Positions 1-8,323 of a stretch of DNA of 14,480 bases are shown here, in pieces; positions within the stretch are counted from its first letter, which is position 1; every line of letters begins with the position of its first letter. The notes under the pieces were generated by a model. It was not told the DNA's origin, searched no databases, and was given only the letters and a program-made list of their open reading frames with translations. Made by a program: the position numbers and the translations under genes. The stretch is from Candidatus Heimdallarchaeota archaeon (lineage in GTDB: Archaea > Asgardarchaeota > Heimdallarchaeia > JABLTI01), in the NCBI GenBank assembly GCA_023128635.1, contig JAGMDP010000092.1, forward strand, positions 1 to 14,480. The letters are read 5' to 3'.

Positions 1-128
1 AAGGTTGTTTTTCCTGAACCCGCTTTCCCAAAAATATGAATTAGTTTAGATATTGCCTTGTCTGGAGATAATTTTTCTCCAAATACGAGTTCTTCTAAAC
101 TCACAGGTTGGATTATTCCTGTTGTCAT
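1..128 (-). CDS. RecA/RadB-like P-loop ATPase, N-terminal fragment
   Basis: This is the first 42 codons of a gene that runs off the left edge of the window. The reading starts at ATG 128-126 with MTTGIIQPVSLEELVFGEKL and ends in a Walker A motif, GKAGSGKTT, at residues 34-42. A short leader of about 30 residues, then a hydrophobic strand (LIHIF) and the P-loop, is the layout of RecA-superfamily ATPases such as archaeal RadB or KaiC-like proteins. An AGGATG-like ribosome site precedes the ATG by about 7 bases. The gene lies 112 bases downstream of nadE on the same strand. The T-rich tract just after nadE and a TATA-like ATTAAATAA suggest it has its own promoter. The Walker A is certain; the RadB assignment is a guess because the diagnostic parts are outside the window. 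Confidence 0.6.
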   Translation of the reverse strand, partial: MTTGIIQPVSLEELVFGEKLSPDKAISKLIHIFGKAGSGKTT

Positions 129-240
129 AGTAAAGCATCCTGAGTTAATACTTGGTCTTTAGTTTTCTAAAACTGCTATCATTATTTAATTATAGTATTC
201 TAGGAAACTGTTATTTTTATAAAATAAAAAGTATCGTAAT

Positions 241-1038
241 TCAAAGGTTTAACTCTAATATTGGGGGCATTTTTCTTTTGTGCTCTGAATTCTTAATCAT
301 TTTATCCACTTTATCAAACAACGCTTCCTCAATTTGTAATTCTTCAATAATCTGCTCTTTGGAGTAACCCTTATCCTTTGCTAGCAAAATCAAATCCAAG
401 ATATCATAAGTAATGCCCAATTCCCCTTCGTCTGTCTGTCCATCCCAAAGACCCGCTGAAGGAGCTTTTGTGATTATTTCTTCAGGGATATTGAGATGTT
501 TTGCGAGTATGCGTATTTGTGTTTTATACAAATCTCCACATGGTTCGAAATCTACTCCTCCATCTCCATATTTAGTAATATAACCCACCATTATCTCTGA
601 TTTATTACTAGTTCCGAGAACGAGATACTTCAAATGGTTTGCATAGGCGTAATTTATTACCATTCGTAATCGTGCCATAACGTTCCCCAGAGCAAGTTGG
701 TTTTTAGCTATTGCTACATCAGCGTTAGATATAAAAGCAGCAACCATGTCAGTTATCGCAATTTTCTTGACTTCTATACCCAATTGTTTTGCATGTTTTC
801 GAGCATCATCTTCATAAGCTGGATCTAGTTTTGCATTTGGTTCTATTAAACCAAGGACTTTTTCCTTCCCTATTGCTCTTACAGCTAATGCTGCACAAAC
901 TGCTGAGTCAATACCACCACTCAAACCCACTATAAGACCTTTAGTTTTCGAGATTTCAATCATTCCTTGAATAAAGGAATCTATTTGCTTGCAAACCTTT
1001 TCTACATCTATTTCAAATGAAAGTTTAGCTGTTGCCAT
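241..1038 (-). CDS. nadE: NH3-dependent NAD+ synthetase
   Basis: Catalyses the last step of NAD+ synthesis: amidation of nicotinic acid adenine dinucleotide with ammonia, driven by ATP. The PP-loop signature SGGIDS is at residues 40-45, followed by the family blocks LVLGTSNKSEIMVGYITKYG and an aspartate-rich segment ending KAPSAGLWDGQTDE. At 265 residues it is the short form with no N-terminal glutaminase domain, so it should use free ammonia. I chose ATG 1038 because GTGAT sits 7 bases upstream as a ribosome site; GTG 1050 and ATG 1047 are in-frame alternatives adding 4 or 3 residues. GTG 1050 abuts the hutU stop codon, so the two genes are almost certainly co-transcribed and probably translationally coupled. 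Urocanase needs NAD+ as a tightly bound cofactor, so the pairing is functionally sensible. Confidence 0.95.
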   Translation of the reverse strand: MATAKLSFEIDVEKVCKQIDSFIQGMIEISKTKGLIVGLSGGIDSAVCAALAVRAIGKEKVLGLIEPNAKLDPAYEDDARKHAKQLGIEVKKIAITDMVAAFISNADVAIAKNQLALGNVMARLRMVINYAYANHLKYLVLGTSNKSEIMVGYITKYGDGGVDFEPCGDLYKTQIRILAKHLNIPEEIITKAPSAGLWDGQTDEGELGITYDILDLILLAKDKGYSKEQIIEELQIEEALFDKVDKMIKNSEHKRKMPPILELNL

Positions 1039-1050
1039 TTTTATCATCAC

Positions 1051-2871
1051 TTATTTTGGGATCTTTACCTTTCGATCCTTAGCTACTTTTATTGCTAGAT
1101 CATATCCAGCATCGACGTGTCGAGCAACACCTGTTCCTGGATCAGCTGTGAGGACTCTCTGCAATCTTTTAGCTCGTTCTTTTGTACCATCAGCAACTAT
1201 TACCATGCCTGCGTGTAGTGAATTCCCAATTCCAACTCCTCCTCCATTGTGGAAGGAGACCCAACTTGCACCATTGACTGCGTTTAATGCGAAATTGATA
1301 AGTGGCCAATCTGCGATTGCATCGCTTCCATCCTTCATTCCTTCTGTTTCCCTACTCGGTGATGCTACTGACCCACAATCTAAATGATCGCGCCCAATAA
1401 CAACTGGAGCTGATACTGTTCCTTCTTTTATAAGATCATTAATAATTAAACCAAACTTTGCTCGTTCGCCATAACCTAACCAGCAAATCCTTGTAGGTAA
1501 CCCAAGAATTGGTACTTTTTCTCGTACACGATCAATCCATCTCACTAATGGTTTGTCATCTGGGAATGTTGAAATAAGCGCATCATCAATTGCTGCTAAA
1601 TCTTTTGGGTCACCGGATAAAATTGCCCATCTGAAAGGTCCTTTTCCTTCACAGAAAAGTGGTCGCACATATTTTAATACAAAACCTGGAAAGGCATAAC
1701 CGCCTTGTTTATTTCTTACGGTAACTAAACCAATTTTCTTAAAGTGCTCCTTCATGTCTATGACATCTTCTTTTGTCATCCCAGCTGCAGCAGGAGCGTT
1801 ACCATTTATTATTTCAAGTGCTAACTCCACTTGGTTTCGAATTGCATTCCCATAATCAAATACTATCGCCCCTTTCTCTTGCATATCAATCATAGCTTTC
1901 ACATGTGAAGCCATAGATTTGAAGGATTCACGAACATATTCCCTTTCACTAATTTGCACACCACTTTCGAGGAGCTCTACATAATTCTTATCATACCCAC
2001 TAGGAACATATTTCTTCACTTCATGTGCACTAGTTTGATCTGTCACAATATCAGGAATAACTCCTTTTCTAACAAGTTCAGGATGAATATCCGCAGCATT
2101 ACCGACGAGTCCAATGGATAGTGGTTCTTTATTCTTCTTAGCTTCTAATGCCCACTTAATAGCTTCATCAAGTTCGTATGTCATCTTGTCACAGTAATTC
2201 TCCTCTACTTTTCGAGCTATTTCTGAATCCTTAATTTCAACATCTATAATTACCGCATCATTCAAAGTAGCAGCCATTGGCTGAGCACCAGACATTGCCC
2301 CCATACCAGCGGTAAGAATTAATTTACCTGCTAGAGAATTAGCTTGGAAATCCATTTTTGCAGCAGCAGCAAAGCTCTCATAGGTTCCTTGTAGAATTCC
2401 CTGGGTTCCGATATAAATCCAACTTCCAGCAGTCATTTGTCCAAACATTATCAAACCTAAGCGATCCATTTCATCGAAATAATCTTGAGTTGACCAATAA
2501 CCAACTAAGTTTGAATTAGCTATTATGACTCTAGGAGCTTCTTTATGTGTTGGTGCAATATACACTGGCTTTCCTGATTGAACACAAAGAGTTTCATCAG
2601 GTTCGAGCTCTTTTAATGCTCTCACAATCTTATGATATTCCTTCCAATTCCTTGCAGCTCTTCCAGATCCACCATAGACGATTAGTTCTTCCCAATTACG
2701 TGCAACGTTTGGGTGCAAATTATTCTTCAGCATTCTTAGAGCTGCTTCAGCATCCCATGTTTTACATTGCAACAATTCAACACTTTCATCTGCCTTCAAA
2801 GATTCTTCTGGCTTCAAATCCATAAACATTGGGCGTCCATATATTTCGATTTCTTTCTTATGGTCTGTCAA
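1051..2871 (-). CDS. hutU: Urocanate hydratase (urocanase)
   Basis: Second step of histidine degradation: adds water to urocanate to give 4-imidazolone-5-propionate, using bound NAD+ as an electrophile. The 606-residue protein is slightly longer than a typical bacterial HutU (about 555). It is unmistakable over its length: a glycine-rich NAD-binding segment [12 protein letters not shown], the signature [13 protein letters not shown] with the conserved cysteine at residue 463, then [20 protein letters not shown] and the histidine/glycine-rich [17 protein letters not shown]. The start is TTG 2871, supported by GGAGAT at 2884-2879, 7 bases upstream. The first in-frame ATG codons (residues 15 and 17) would remove conserved N-terminal sequence and have no comparable site. 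The gene is divergent from hutI and immediately precedes nadE. Histidine ammonia-lyase, which supplies the substrate, is not in this window. Confidence 0.97.
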   Translation of the reverse strand: MTDHKKEIEIYGRPMFMDLKPEESLKADESVELLQCKTWDAEAALRMLKNNLHPNVARNWEELIVYGGSGRAARNWKEYHKIVRALKELEPDETLCVQSGKPVYIAPTHKEAPRVIIANSNLVGYWSTQDYFDEMDRLGLIMFGQMTAGSWIYIGTQGILQGTYESFAAAAKMDFQANSLAGKLILTAGMGAMSGAQPMAATLNDAVIIDVEIKDSEIARKVEENYCDKMTYELDEAIKWALEAKKNKEPLSIGLVGNAADIHPELVRKGVIPDIVTDQTSAHEVKKYVPSGYDKNYVELLESGVQISEREYVRESFKSMASHVKAMIDMQEKGAIVFDYGNAIRNQVELALEIINGNAPAAAGMTKEDVIDMKEHFKKIGLVTVRNKQGGYAFPGFVLKYVRPLFCEGKGPFRWAILSGDPKDLAAIDDALISTFPDDKPLVRWIDRVREKVPILGLPTRICWLGYGERAKFGLIINDLIKEGTVSAPVVIGRDHLDCGSVASPSRETEGMKDGSDAIADWPLINFALNAVNGASWVSFHNGGGVGIGNSLHAGMVIVADGTKERAKRLQRVLTADPGTGVARHVDAGYDLAIKVAKDRKVKIPK

Positions 2872-3041
2872 TTTGCTTATCTCCGGTAATGTATAGTATA
2901 AATCCTAATTTGCTTACCTTTCAATATTTCTTCTTATTTTAGATTTCATTATTCTCTGTTAAATTTTTCCCGTTGTTTAAAGTAATCTTCTTAAGTAGAA
3001 ACATCCTCATTTGAAAAACGAGATAAAAGGTTAGTATTCAT
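2872..3041. promoter_or_regulatory. Divergent hutU/hutI promoter region
   Basis: These 170 A/T-rich bases separate the two divergent histidine-degradation genes and must carry both promoters. Toward hutI, TTTAAAGTA at 2976-2984 is a reasonable TATA box. It predicts a start of transcription near 3006 and a leader of about 35 bases carrying AAAGGT (3026-3031). Toward hutU, the best TATA-like match (minus strand of 2892-2905, reading GGATTTATACTATAC) lies only about 28 bases from the TTG. That would start transcription past the GGAGAT ribosome site, so it is either a decoy or gives a leaderless transcript. No convincing long inverted repeat for a Hut repressor was found. Confidence 0.4.
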
Positions 3042-4325
3042 ATGTCTTCTAAGAATTCTAAGGACATTGTTCCTGACACTGTTATCAAACATGCTAATGA
3101 ATTAGTCACTATGAACTCAAAATTTGGAGTTCCTCGAATTGGTAAAGCAATGAAAGAATTAGCCATTATAAATGATGGTGCATTAGCAATTAAAGATGGA
3201 AAAATAGTTTTCGTAGGAACTACAGAGGAACTAATGAAGACGGTGAAAATTGATGAGAAGACAATTCAAATCGATGCAACTAACGAATTAGTAACACCAG
3301 GTTTTGTGGATCCTCATGTTCATCTCATCTTCGCGGGTTCTCGAGAAAATGAACTAACAATGAAATTAGCTGGGAAAACATATTTAGAAATACTAGAAGC
3401 TGGAGGGGGGATTCTAAAAACAGTAAGAGAAACACGAAAAGCTACAATTGAAGAACTAGTTGAAAACGGAAAGAACATTTTGGATAAGATGCTAAAACAT
3501 GGGACCACAACAGTCGAAGCAAAATCAGGTTATGGTTTATCTACAAAAGATGAAATTAAATCATTAGAAGCTGTAAGAGTCCTAGATAAACAACATCCAA
3601 TAGATTTGGTACCAACTTTTCTTGGGGCCCATGCAATTCCCCCTGAGTATAAAGGACGAATTGATGAGTATGTTGATCTTGTAATATCTGAAATGCTTCC
3701 AAAAGTAGCAGAAAAAGGATTAGCTGAATTTTGTGATGTTTTTTGTGAAAAAGGAATCTTCTCTGTCGATCAAACAAGAAAAATCCTCTTAGCTGCCAAA
3801 AAACTCGGAATAAAGACGATTATTCATATTGATGAAATTGTTGATACTAATGGTGCTGCATTAGCTGCTGAATTAAAAGCTGTGCAAACAGGTCATTTAT
3901 TACAATCTAATGATGCCGGATTGAAAGCAATGGCGAAAGCTGGAGTTATTGCAATACTCTTGCCTGGTACTCCGTTCTGTCTTATGATGAAGGATTATGC
4001 TCCTGCAAGAAAGATGATTGAGTATGGTATACCTGTTGCTATAGCAACAGATTTGAATCCTAATTGTTGGACTGAATCAATGCTTATGACGATTGTACTT
4101 TCTTGTTATAACATGAAAATGTCTCCTGCTGAAGCACTAAGCGCCGCAACAATTAATGCAGCTTGTGCAATTCAAAGGGAAAACGAAATTGGATCTTTGG
4201 AAGTTGGTAAAAAAGCAGATATAACTATTTTTGAAGTCCCAAATTACTATTTCCTATCTTATCAGTTTGGAATTAATCTAGTCTCTAAAGTGATTAAGAA
4301 TGGTAAGATTGTAGTACAAAATTAA
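3042..4325 (+). CDS. hutI: Imidazolonepropionase
   Basis: Third step of histidine degradation: hydrolyses 4-imidazolone-5-propionate to N-formimino-L-glutamate. It is a cytosolic, metal-dependent amidohydrolase of 427 residues, close to the usual length of about 410. The metal site is complete: HVH at residues 92-94 in GFVDPHVHLIFAGSRENEL, H197 in FLGAHAIPPEYKG, H262 in HIDEIVDTNG and D337 in ATDLNPNCWTESM. The blocks GGGILKTVRETR and TVEAKSGYGL are family-specific and separate it from other amidohydrolases. The ATG is preceded by AAAGGT at a spacing of 10 bases. The gene is divergent from hutU and converges on the formiminotransferase that takes its product. Confidence 0.97.
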   Translation: MSSKNSKDIVPDTVIKHANELVTMNSKFGVPRIGKAMKELAIINDGALAIKDGKIVFVGTTEELMKTVKIDEKTIQIDATNELVTPGFVDPHVHLIFAGSRENELTMKLAGKTYLEILEAGGGILKTVRETRKATIEELVENGKNILDKMLKHGTTTVEAKSGYGLSTKDEIKSLEAVRVLDKQHPIDLVPTFLGAHAIPPEYKGRIDEYVDLVISEMLPKVAEKGLAEFCDVFCEKGIFSVDQTRKILLAAKKLGIKTIIHIDEIVDTNGAALAAELKAVQTGHLLQSNDAGLKAMAKAGVIAILLPGTPFCLMMKDYAPARKMIEYGIPVAIATDLNPNCWTESMLMTIVLSCYNMKMSPAEALSAATINAACAIQRENEIGSLEVGKKADITIFEVPNYYFLSYQFGINLVSKVIKNGKIVVQN

Positions 4326-4341
4326 GAAAAATAAAAATTAT

Positions 4342-4375
4342 GCGAGTGCTTTTATCACTCGCGGAATCATTTTTT
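4342..4375. terminator. Bidirectional hairpin terminator between hutI and the formiminotransferase gene
   Basis: GCGAGTG (4342-4348) and CACTCGC (4356-4362) form a perfect 7-base-pair stem around a 7-base loop. It is followed on the plus strand by a run of six T (4370-4375). On the minus strand it is followed by T-rich sequence (complement of 4321-4341). It lies in the 49-base gap between two convergent genes, where both transcripts must end. Archaeal termination mainly needs U-rich tracts and aCPSF1, so the hairpin may instead stabilise 3' ends. Confidence 0.65.
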
Positions 4376-5289
4376 CAAAAATCGAAATAGTGTTCGATGA
4401 GATTTTCTTCTTTAAGTTTTTTAGGATTAACAAGTTGAAGATAGTATTCGAGAGAGTTTAGAGCTGCTTCTAAAGGAATTGGTCCTACTAGTTCGGTTCC
4501 AATTATTGAAACCCCATATCTTGCAGCTTCTATTCTTGCTAATTCAAGTTGTCTATACATGGGTGTTTTCTTGTAATTTATATTACTAATGCCTACCTGT
4601 ACAAAATCCTCTCCATCGATTGCAGTTCCCATCGCTTTAATGTTAACTAAACCTCCAGAAGCAAGGTGGATTCTTCTAGCAACTCTCTTAGCAACTTTAA
4701 CATTTGTTGTTCCTAAATTTATATTCAAACATACGAGGGGCATTCTTGCTCCAGTTACAGTGGCTCCTCCTTTCGGATGAAATTTGGAAGGACCAAAATC
4801 GGGTTTGTGATCAGGATTTGTTTCAATTGTTTTTCTTAATCCCTCATAATCTCCAACACGAATATTGTCAATATTTCTTCGTTCTGGTTTTGTAGCTGTT
4901 TCCTCATAGAGATAAATAGGAACACCTTCTTTAGCCATAGCTTCTGCGTATCTTTTAGCTAAATCATTGCATTCTTCCATAGTCATATTCTGTGCAGGAA
5001 CGAAAGGTACGACATCTGTTGCACCAATGCGTGGGTGTTGTCCTTTGTGTTTTGTCATGTCAATTAATTCTAAAGCTTTTTTGGAAGCAGCAATATTCGC
5101 CTTAAGAACTGCTTCTGGTTCGCCCACGAAAGTAATAACAGCTCTGTTATAATCGGAATCGTATTGTATGTCAACAATTCTTGTTTTTGGTGTATTTCTT
5201 ATTTCATCGACAATAGCTTCGACTATCTTTCCATCAGTCCCTTCACTATAATTTGGTACTGACTCAACAATTTTTCTTTTTTCAGACAT
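4375..5289 (-). CDS. Glutamate formiminotransferase (stand-alone)
   Basis: Transfers the formimino group of N-formimino-L-glutamate to tetrahydrofolate, giving glutamate and 5-formimino-tetrahydrofolate; this ends the histidine pathway. The protein starts with the family signature IVESVPNYSEG (residues 8-17) and carries HKGQHPRIGATDVVPFVP at residues 81-98. H81 corresponds to the catalytic histidine region (His82) of the mammalian FTCD enzyme. At 304 residues it covers only the two formiminotransferase subdomains. The cyclodeaminase domain of mammalian FTCD is absent, so a separate cyclodeaminase would be needed to make methenyl-THF. The ATG is preceded by GGTGA (5301-5297) with 7-base spacing, a strong archaeal ribosome site. 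It faces hutI across a 49-base gap containing a hairpin. Confidence 0.93.
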   Translation of the reverse strand: MSEKRKIVESVPNYSEGTDGKIVEAIVDEIRNTPKTRIVDIQYDSDYNRAVITFVGEPEAVLKANIAASKKALELIDMTKHKGQHPRIGATDVVPFVPAQNMTMEECNDLAKRYAEAMAKEGVPIYLYEETATKPERRNIDNIRVGDYEGLRKTIETNPDHKPDFGPSKFHPKGGATVTGARMPLVCLNINLGTTNVKVAKRVARRIHLASGGLVNIKAMGTAIDGEDFVQVGISNINYKKTPMYRQLELARIEAARYGVSIIGTELVGPIPLEAALNSLEYYLQLVNPKKLKEENLIEHYFDF

Positions 5290-5733
5290 TTTCTATTCAC
5301 CAAATCTTATTCTCTGATAAATTGCAGAAAATACTCTTCTTTTAATAGCTTTTTCATTGTTAAGTATTAATCAGTGAAAATAGTCAAAGGAAATAACAGT
5401 CCAATTTTCAGTGCTTGTATAAAATAACCATTAAGAATAGTTTTAAATACTAAAATATTTCAAGGTAGTCTAAGGAGTTTTTTTGGCAAGAATGCCATTA
5501 TCTTAACTTGTGGTAATAAATTCAATTTTGGTTGATATCCACGAATTAAAGAGACAACAAAAGAACAACGATTTCCAAGACAGCAAAATTAGTAATGATA
5601 CATAGATAGCGAATAATGAACTACAATACTGATAGTATTCTTTAGCCGAAAAATGCCTTGAATTCTAAATGAATTTCAAATAATAATTGTTATTTAAAAA
5701 AACAAAAATTTCAAAACATGCGAGAGAGAAAAC
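5290..5733. other. 444-base non-coding region upstream of aCPSF1
   Basis: I see no convincing protein gene here on either strand. It contains the formiminotransferase ribosome site at its left end and a TATA-like element for aCPSF1 at its right end. In the middle are TTTAAATA (5442-5449) and TATAAAATA (5418-5426), both good archaeal TATA-like elements on the plus strand. A ribosome-site-like AAGGAG (5472-5477) precedes a 7-codon TTG reading frame (5483-5506). A hairpin TGGCA-AGAA-TGCCA spans 5484-5497, and AATACT-GAT-AGTATT is a short palindrome at 5625-5639. A small RNA or long regulated leader is possible but not shown. Confidence 0.5.
5690..5698 (+). promoter_or_regulatory. TATA-like element for the aCPSF1 gene
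   Basis: TTATTTAAA lies 36-44 bases before the aCPSF1 ATG and predicts a transcription start near 5720 with a leader of about 15 bases. The purine-rich GCGAGAGAG (5720-5728) before the ATG is only a weak ribosome site. An out-of-frame ATG at 5718 lies close to the predicted start. Inferred from sequence only. Confidence 0.4.
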
Positions 5734-7647
5734 ATGTTAATAAGCCAAGAAACACTGAACGAAATTAAATCACAAATTTTAGCAAAAACCCCTCCTTCTG
5801 CTGATATTACAGAAATTGAGTTTGAAGGACCTGAAGTTGCTGTGTATTCAAGAAATCCACAAATTTTAGTTGACAATGGTGAACTGGTCAAAAATTTAGC
5901 AAAAGAATTACGAAAACGAATTGTCATTCGTTCAGATCCATCTGTAAGAAAGGATCAAGCAAAAGCAACAACTCTAGTTAAAGAACTTGTTCCAGAAGAA
6001 GCAGAAATATCCTCAATTCAATTTGATCCAAATATTGGTGAGATTCTTATTGAGGCAGCAAAACCGGGATTGGTAATTGGAAAGAATGGTGCAACATTAA
6101 GGAAAATTACTTCAGAAACATTCTGGAGACCTAATGTCTCAAGAGCACCGCCCTTGGAATCTCGAATTATAAAAACTGTTCGTGATATACTATTCAAAAA
6201 TAGTGAAGAGAGAAAAAAAATCCTACGAAAAGTTGGGAGAAGAATTCATAGAAAACAAATGTTTCCTACTGAATGGGTTCGAATAACTTCACTTGGGGGT
6301 TACCGTGAAGTTGGCCGTAGTGCTACTTTACTACGCACACCAGAGAGCAGTATTTTAATTGATTGTGGAGTTAATGTGGGTCGAAGCACTACCAAAGATA
6401 TGTTTCCGAGGCTTGATACTTTAGAATTTTCTATAGAAAATCTAGATGCCGTAGTAATAACTCATGCTCATCTAGATCACTGTGGTTTTCTTCCATACCT
6501 GTACAAATATGGTTACGAAGGTCCAGTTTACACCACTAAAGCTACAAGTAATTTAATGACCCTTTTACAAATTGATTATTTGGATGTAGCTAAAAAAGAA
6601 GGTAAGATGTTACCATATGCTTCAAAGGATGTTAGGAATTTGGTCCTACATACAATACCTTTGAGTTATGGTGAAGTAACAGATATCTCACCTGATGTTC
6701 GATTAACTTTACATAATGCCGGTCATATTTTGGGTTCAGCAATTGTGCATTTACACATAGGTAATGGTCTATATAATATAGCAATTGCTCAAGACTTCAA
6801 ATATCGACAAACTAATTTGTTAGATCCTGCAGTTTCAAAATTCCCACGTTTAGAAGCATTATTTATGGAATCTACCTATGGGAATCCACAAGATGTAATG
6901 CCTACCAATAAAGAAGCTGAAACACAGTTAATGGACATAATTGGTGTAACCTTGAACCGTGGCGGGAAAGTGCTGATACCTGTACTTGCTGTTGGACGTG
7001 CTCAAGAGTTACAAATTGTTCTCGAATCATTAATGGCAAGAGGTATGATTCCAAAAGTTCCTATCTATCTTGATGGAATGATCTCAGAAGCATCTGCAGT
7101 AACTACTTGCCATCCCGAATATCTCAGCAGAAAATTGAGAGAGAAAATATTTCATGTGGGGCAAAATCCATTTTTAGCTGAATGTTTCCACAAAGTTGAG
7201 GGTAGAGATGAACGTGCAAAAATAATCTTGGGTGACCCATGTATTGTTTTGGCTACAAGTGGTATGCTCACTGGCGGACCTTCTGTAGAATATTTCGATA
7301 AATTATCTGGTGGTGCCAAGAACTCCCTAATATTCGTTAGTTATCAGGGAGAAGGATCACTTGGAAGAAAAGTACAGAAGAATGTGAATGAAATCACTGT
7401 TATGGAAAAAGGTCATGCTCGAGTTCTAAAGATCGAGATGGAAATTCATACTGTTATTGGATTTTCAGGTCATAGTGATCGTCGAGAACTTTTAAATTAT
7501 GCCCGAAAAGCAACTCCTCGTCCGGAAAAAATCTTTTTAATACATGGTGAAAAATCGAAGTGTATTTCATTAGCATCAACTTTACACAAGATGTTGAAAG
7601 TTGAGACAAAAGCACCTGATGTATTAGAAACAGTAAGACTGGTCTAG
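5734..7647 (+). CDS. fttA: Archaeal transcription termination factor aCPSF1 (KH-MBL-beta-CASP ribonuclease)
   Basis: Archaeal homologue of the eukaryotic cleavage and polyadenylation factor CPSF73. It cleaves nascent RNA 3' ends at U-rich sites and terminates transcription genome-wide. The 637-residue length is standard. N-terminal KH domains carry a GKNG loop at residues 116-119 in VIGKNGATLRKIT. The metallo-beta-lactamase core follows with HAHLDH at residues 244-249 and AGHILGSA. The beta-CASP domain has LIPVLAVGRAQELQIVLE, the TSGMLTGGPS block and the terminal GFSGHSDRRELL with H580. All metal-binding motifs look intact, so it should be an active nuclease. It is transcribed alone, away from the long non-coding region, and converges with the PUA gene only 10 bases downstream, so the two 3' ends must overlap. 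Confidence 0.97.
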   Translation: MLISQETLNEIKSQILAKTPPSADITEIEFEGPEVAVYSRNPQILVDNGELVKNLAKELRKRIVIRSDPSVRKDQAKATTLVKELVPEEAEISSIQFDPNIGEILIEAAKPGLVIGKNGATLRKITSETFWRPNVSRAPPLESRIIKTVRDILFKNSEERKKILRKVGRRIHRKQMFPTEWVRITSLGGYREVGRSATLLRTPESSILIDCGVNVGRSTTKDMFPRLDTLEFSIENLDAVVITHAHLDHCGFLPYLYKYGYEGPVYTTKATSNLMTLLQIDYLDVAKKEGKMLPYASKDVRNLVLHTIPLSYGEVTDISPDVRLTLHNAGHILGSAIVHLHIGNGLYNIAIAQDFKYRQTNLLDPAVSKFPRLEALFMESTYGNPQDVMPTNKEAETQLMDIIGVTLNRGGKVLIPVLAVGRAQELQIVLESLMARGMIPKVPIYLDGMISEASAVTTCHPEYLSRKLREKIFHVGQNPFLAECFHKVEGRDERAKIILGDPCIVLATSGMLTGGPSVEYFDKLSGGAKNSLIFVSYQGEGSLGRKVQKNVNEITVMEKGHARVLKIEMEIHTVIGFSGHSDRRELLNYARKATPRPEKIFLIHGEKSKCISLASTLHKMLKVETKAPDVLETVRLV

Positions 7648-7657
7648 AATTACTTTT

Positions 7658-8143
7658 CTATAACTCTAAGGACCATATGCTATCATTCACATAGTGTAGG
7701 TTCTTAATTACTTTCCCTTTTTCTGTTTGTTTGATGTTATCACTAATGATTAACAATTTCCCTACAGCTAGAGCTTTCCCATAATTTTCATCTATTATAG
7801 TAACGATATCCCCTACTACTAATCCGTCTGTTACTTTGGTAATGCCTGGAGCCATAATATCGGCGCCATTTGTGACATAAGGTACCGCACCCATATCTAC
7901 GGTAATTGTTGGTAGTTTTACTAACCCTTCATTTAAAGCTCGTAAACTTGGGATTATTATCTCATCAACTTTGAAAGCTAAAACTTTCTTATCTTCGGCG
8001 TATAATTCACCACTATCAGTCAAAACTAATTCAGCACCCTCCTTAAAAAGCAAGTCAATGGGTCCTTCAATAATTTTACTTAATTGCTCTTTGAGAGATT
8101 TGAAATCACCCTTTCGTAGGACATGTCTTCGTAAAATTTGCAT
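7658..8143 (-). CDS. PUA-domain RNA-binding protein, MCT-1/Tma20-like
   Basis: A 161-residue protein with an N-terminal pre-PUA domain (about residues 1-78) and a C-terminal PUA domain (about 80-158). The PUA segment contains VDMGAVPYVTNGADIMAPGI, GDIV, KALAVGKL and NLHYVNDSIW. This closely follows human MCTS1 and yeast Tma20, including the C-terminal pattern of glycine, Asn/His-Tyr and Asp-x-x-Trp. In eukaryotes MCT-1 partners DENR in ribosome recycling and re-initiation; in archaea such proteins are conserved but their role is mostly inferred. I chose ATG 8143 because GGTGG lies 8 bases upstream; an in-frame GTG at 8155 would overlap that site. It converges on aCPSF1 and is divergent from LSm. 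A function in translation or RNA modification is likely; tRNA or ribosome contact is inference. Confidence 0.9.
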   Translation of the reverse strand: MQILRRHVLRKGDFKSLKEQLSKIIEGPIDLLFKEGAELVLTDSGELYAEDKKVLAFKVDEIIIPSLRALNEGLVKLPTITVDMGAVPYVTNGADIMAPGITKVTDGLVVGDIVTIIDENYGKALAVGKLLIISDNIKQTEKGKVIKNLHYVNDSIWSLEL

Positions 8144-8187
8144 TTTTTGTTCCACCTTATAGAGGTTTGATTGAACTCCACGCTGGA

Positions 8188-8200
8188 ATTTAATATATTT
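8188..8200 (-). promoter_or_regulatory. TATA box for the MCT-1-like gene
   Basis: Read on the minus strand this is an A/T-only block, AAATATATTAAA. It lies about 45-57 bases before ATG 8143 and predicts transcription from about 8170 with a leader of roughly 27 bases. That leader contains the GGTGG ribosome site, which supports the chosen start. Confidence 0.5.
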
Positions 8201-8214
8201 TTGCTAAATGTCAA

Positions 8215-8231
8215 TTAAGCTAAAAGCTTAA
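8215..8231. repeat. Inverted repeat in the divergent PUA/LSm promoter region
   Basis: TTAAGCT, AAA, AGCTTAA: perfect 7-base arms around a 3-base centre. It lies just upstream of the TATA box of the PUA gene. A second weaker repeat, AGATGA-AAATA-TCATCT (8255-8271), follows toward LSm. It could be an operator for a dimeric regulator; in A/T-rich DNA such repeats also occur by chance. Confidence 0.4.
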
Positions 8232-8315
8232 AAACAATAGATTTATTCAAAAACAGATGAAAATATCATCTATCCTATTTCCGCTATTTGCGAAGAGAAT
8301 AGAAATAAAGAAAGA

Positions 8316-8323
8316 ATTTAAAA
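8316..8323 (+). promoter_or_regulatory. TATA box for the LSm-L37e operon
   Basis: ATTTAAAA is preceded by purine-rich AAAGAAAGA, which resembles an archaeal BRE. It predicts a transcription start near 8345 and a leader of about 40 bases that includes GGAGAT (8372-8377), 9 bases before the LSm ATG. Confidence 0.5.

Noticed and set aside
989..1387. 132-codon open frame on the plus strand
   Set aside because: It lies opposite hutU and nadE, both of which match known families along their whole length; its translation resembles nothing.
2892..2905. TATA box for hutU on the minus strand
   Set aside because: It would start transcription between the GGAGAT ribosome site and the TTG, which conflicts with the well-placed ribosome site. 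Kept only as a remark in the intergenic entry.
5591..5640. Possible C/D box small RNA (AATGATA ... CTGA)
   Set aside because: The C box deviates from RTGATGA and there is no convincing terminal stem or paired C'/D' boxes.
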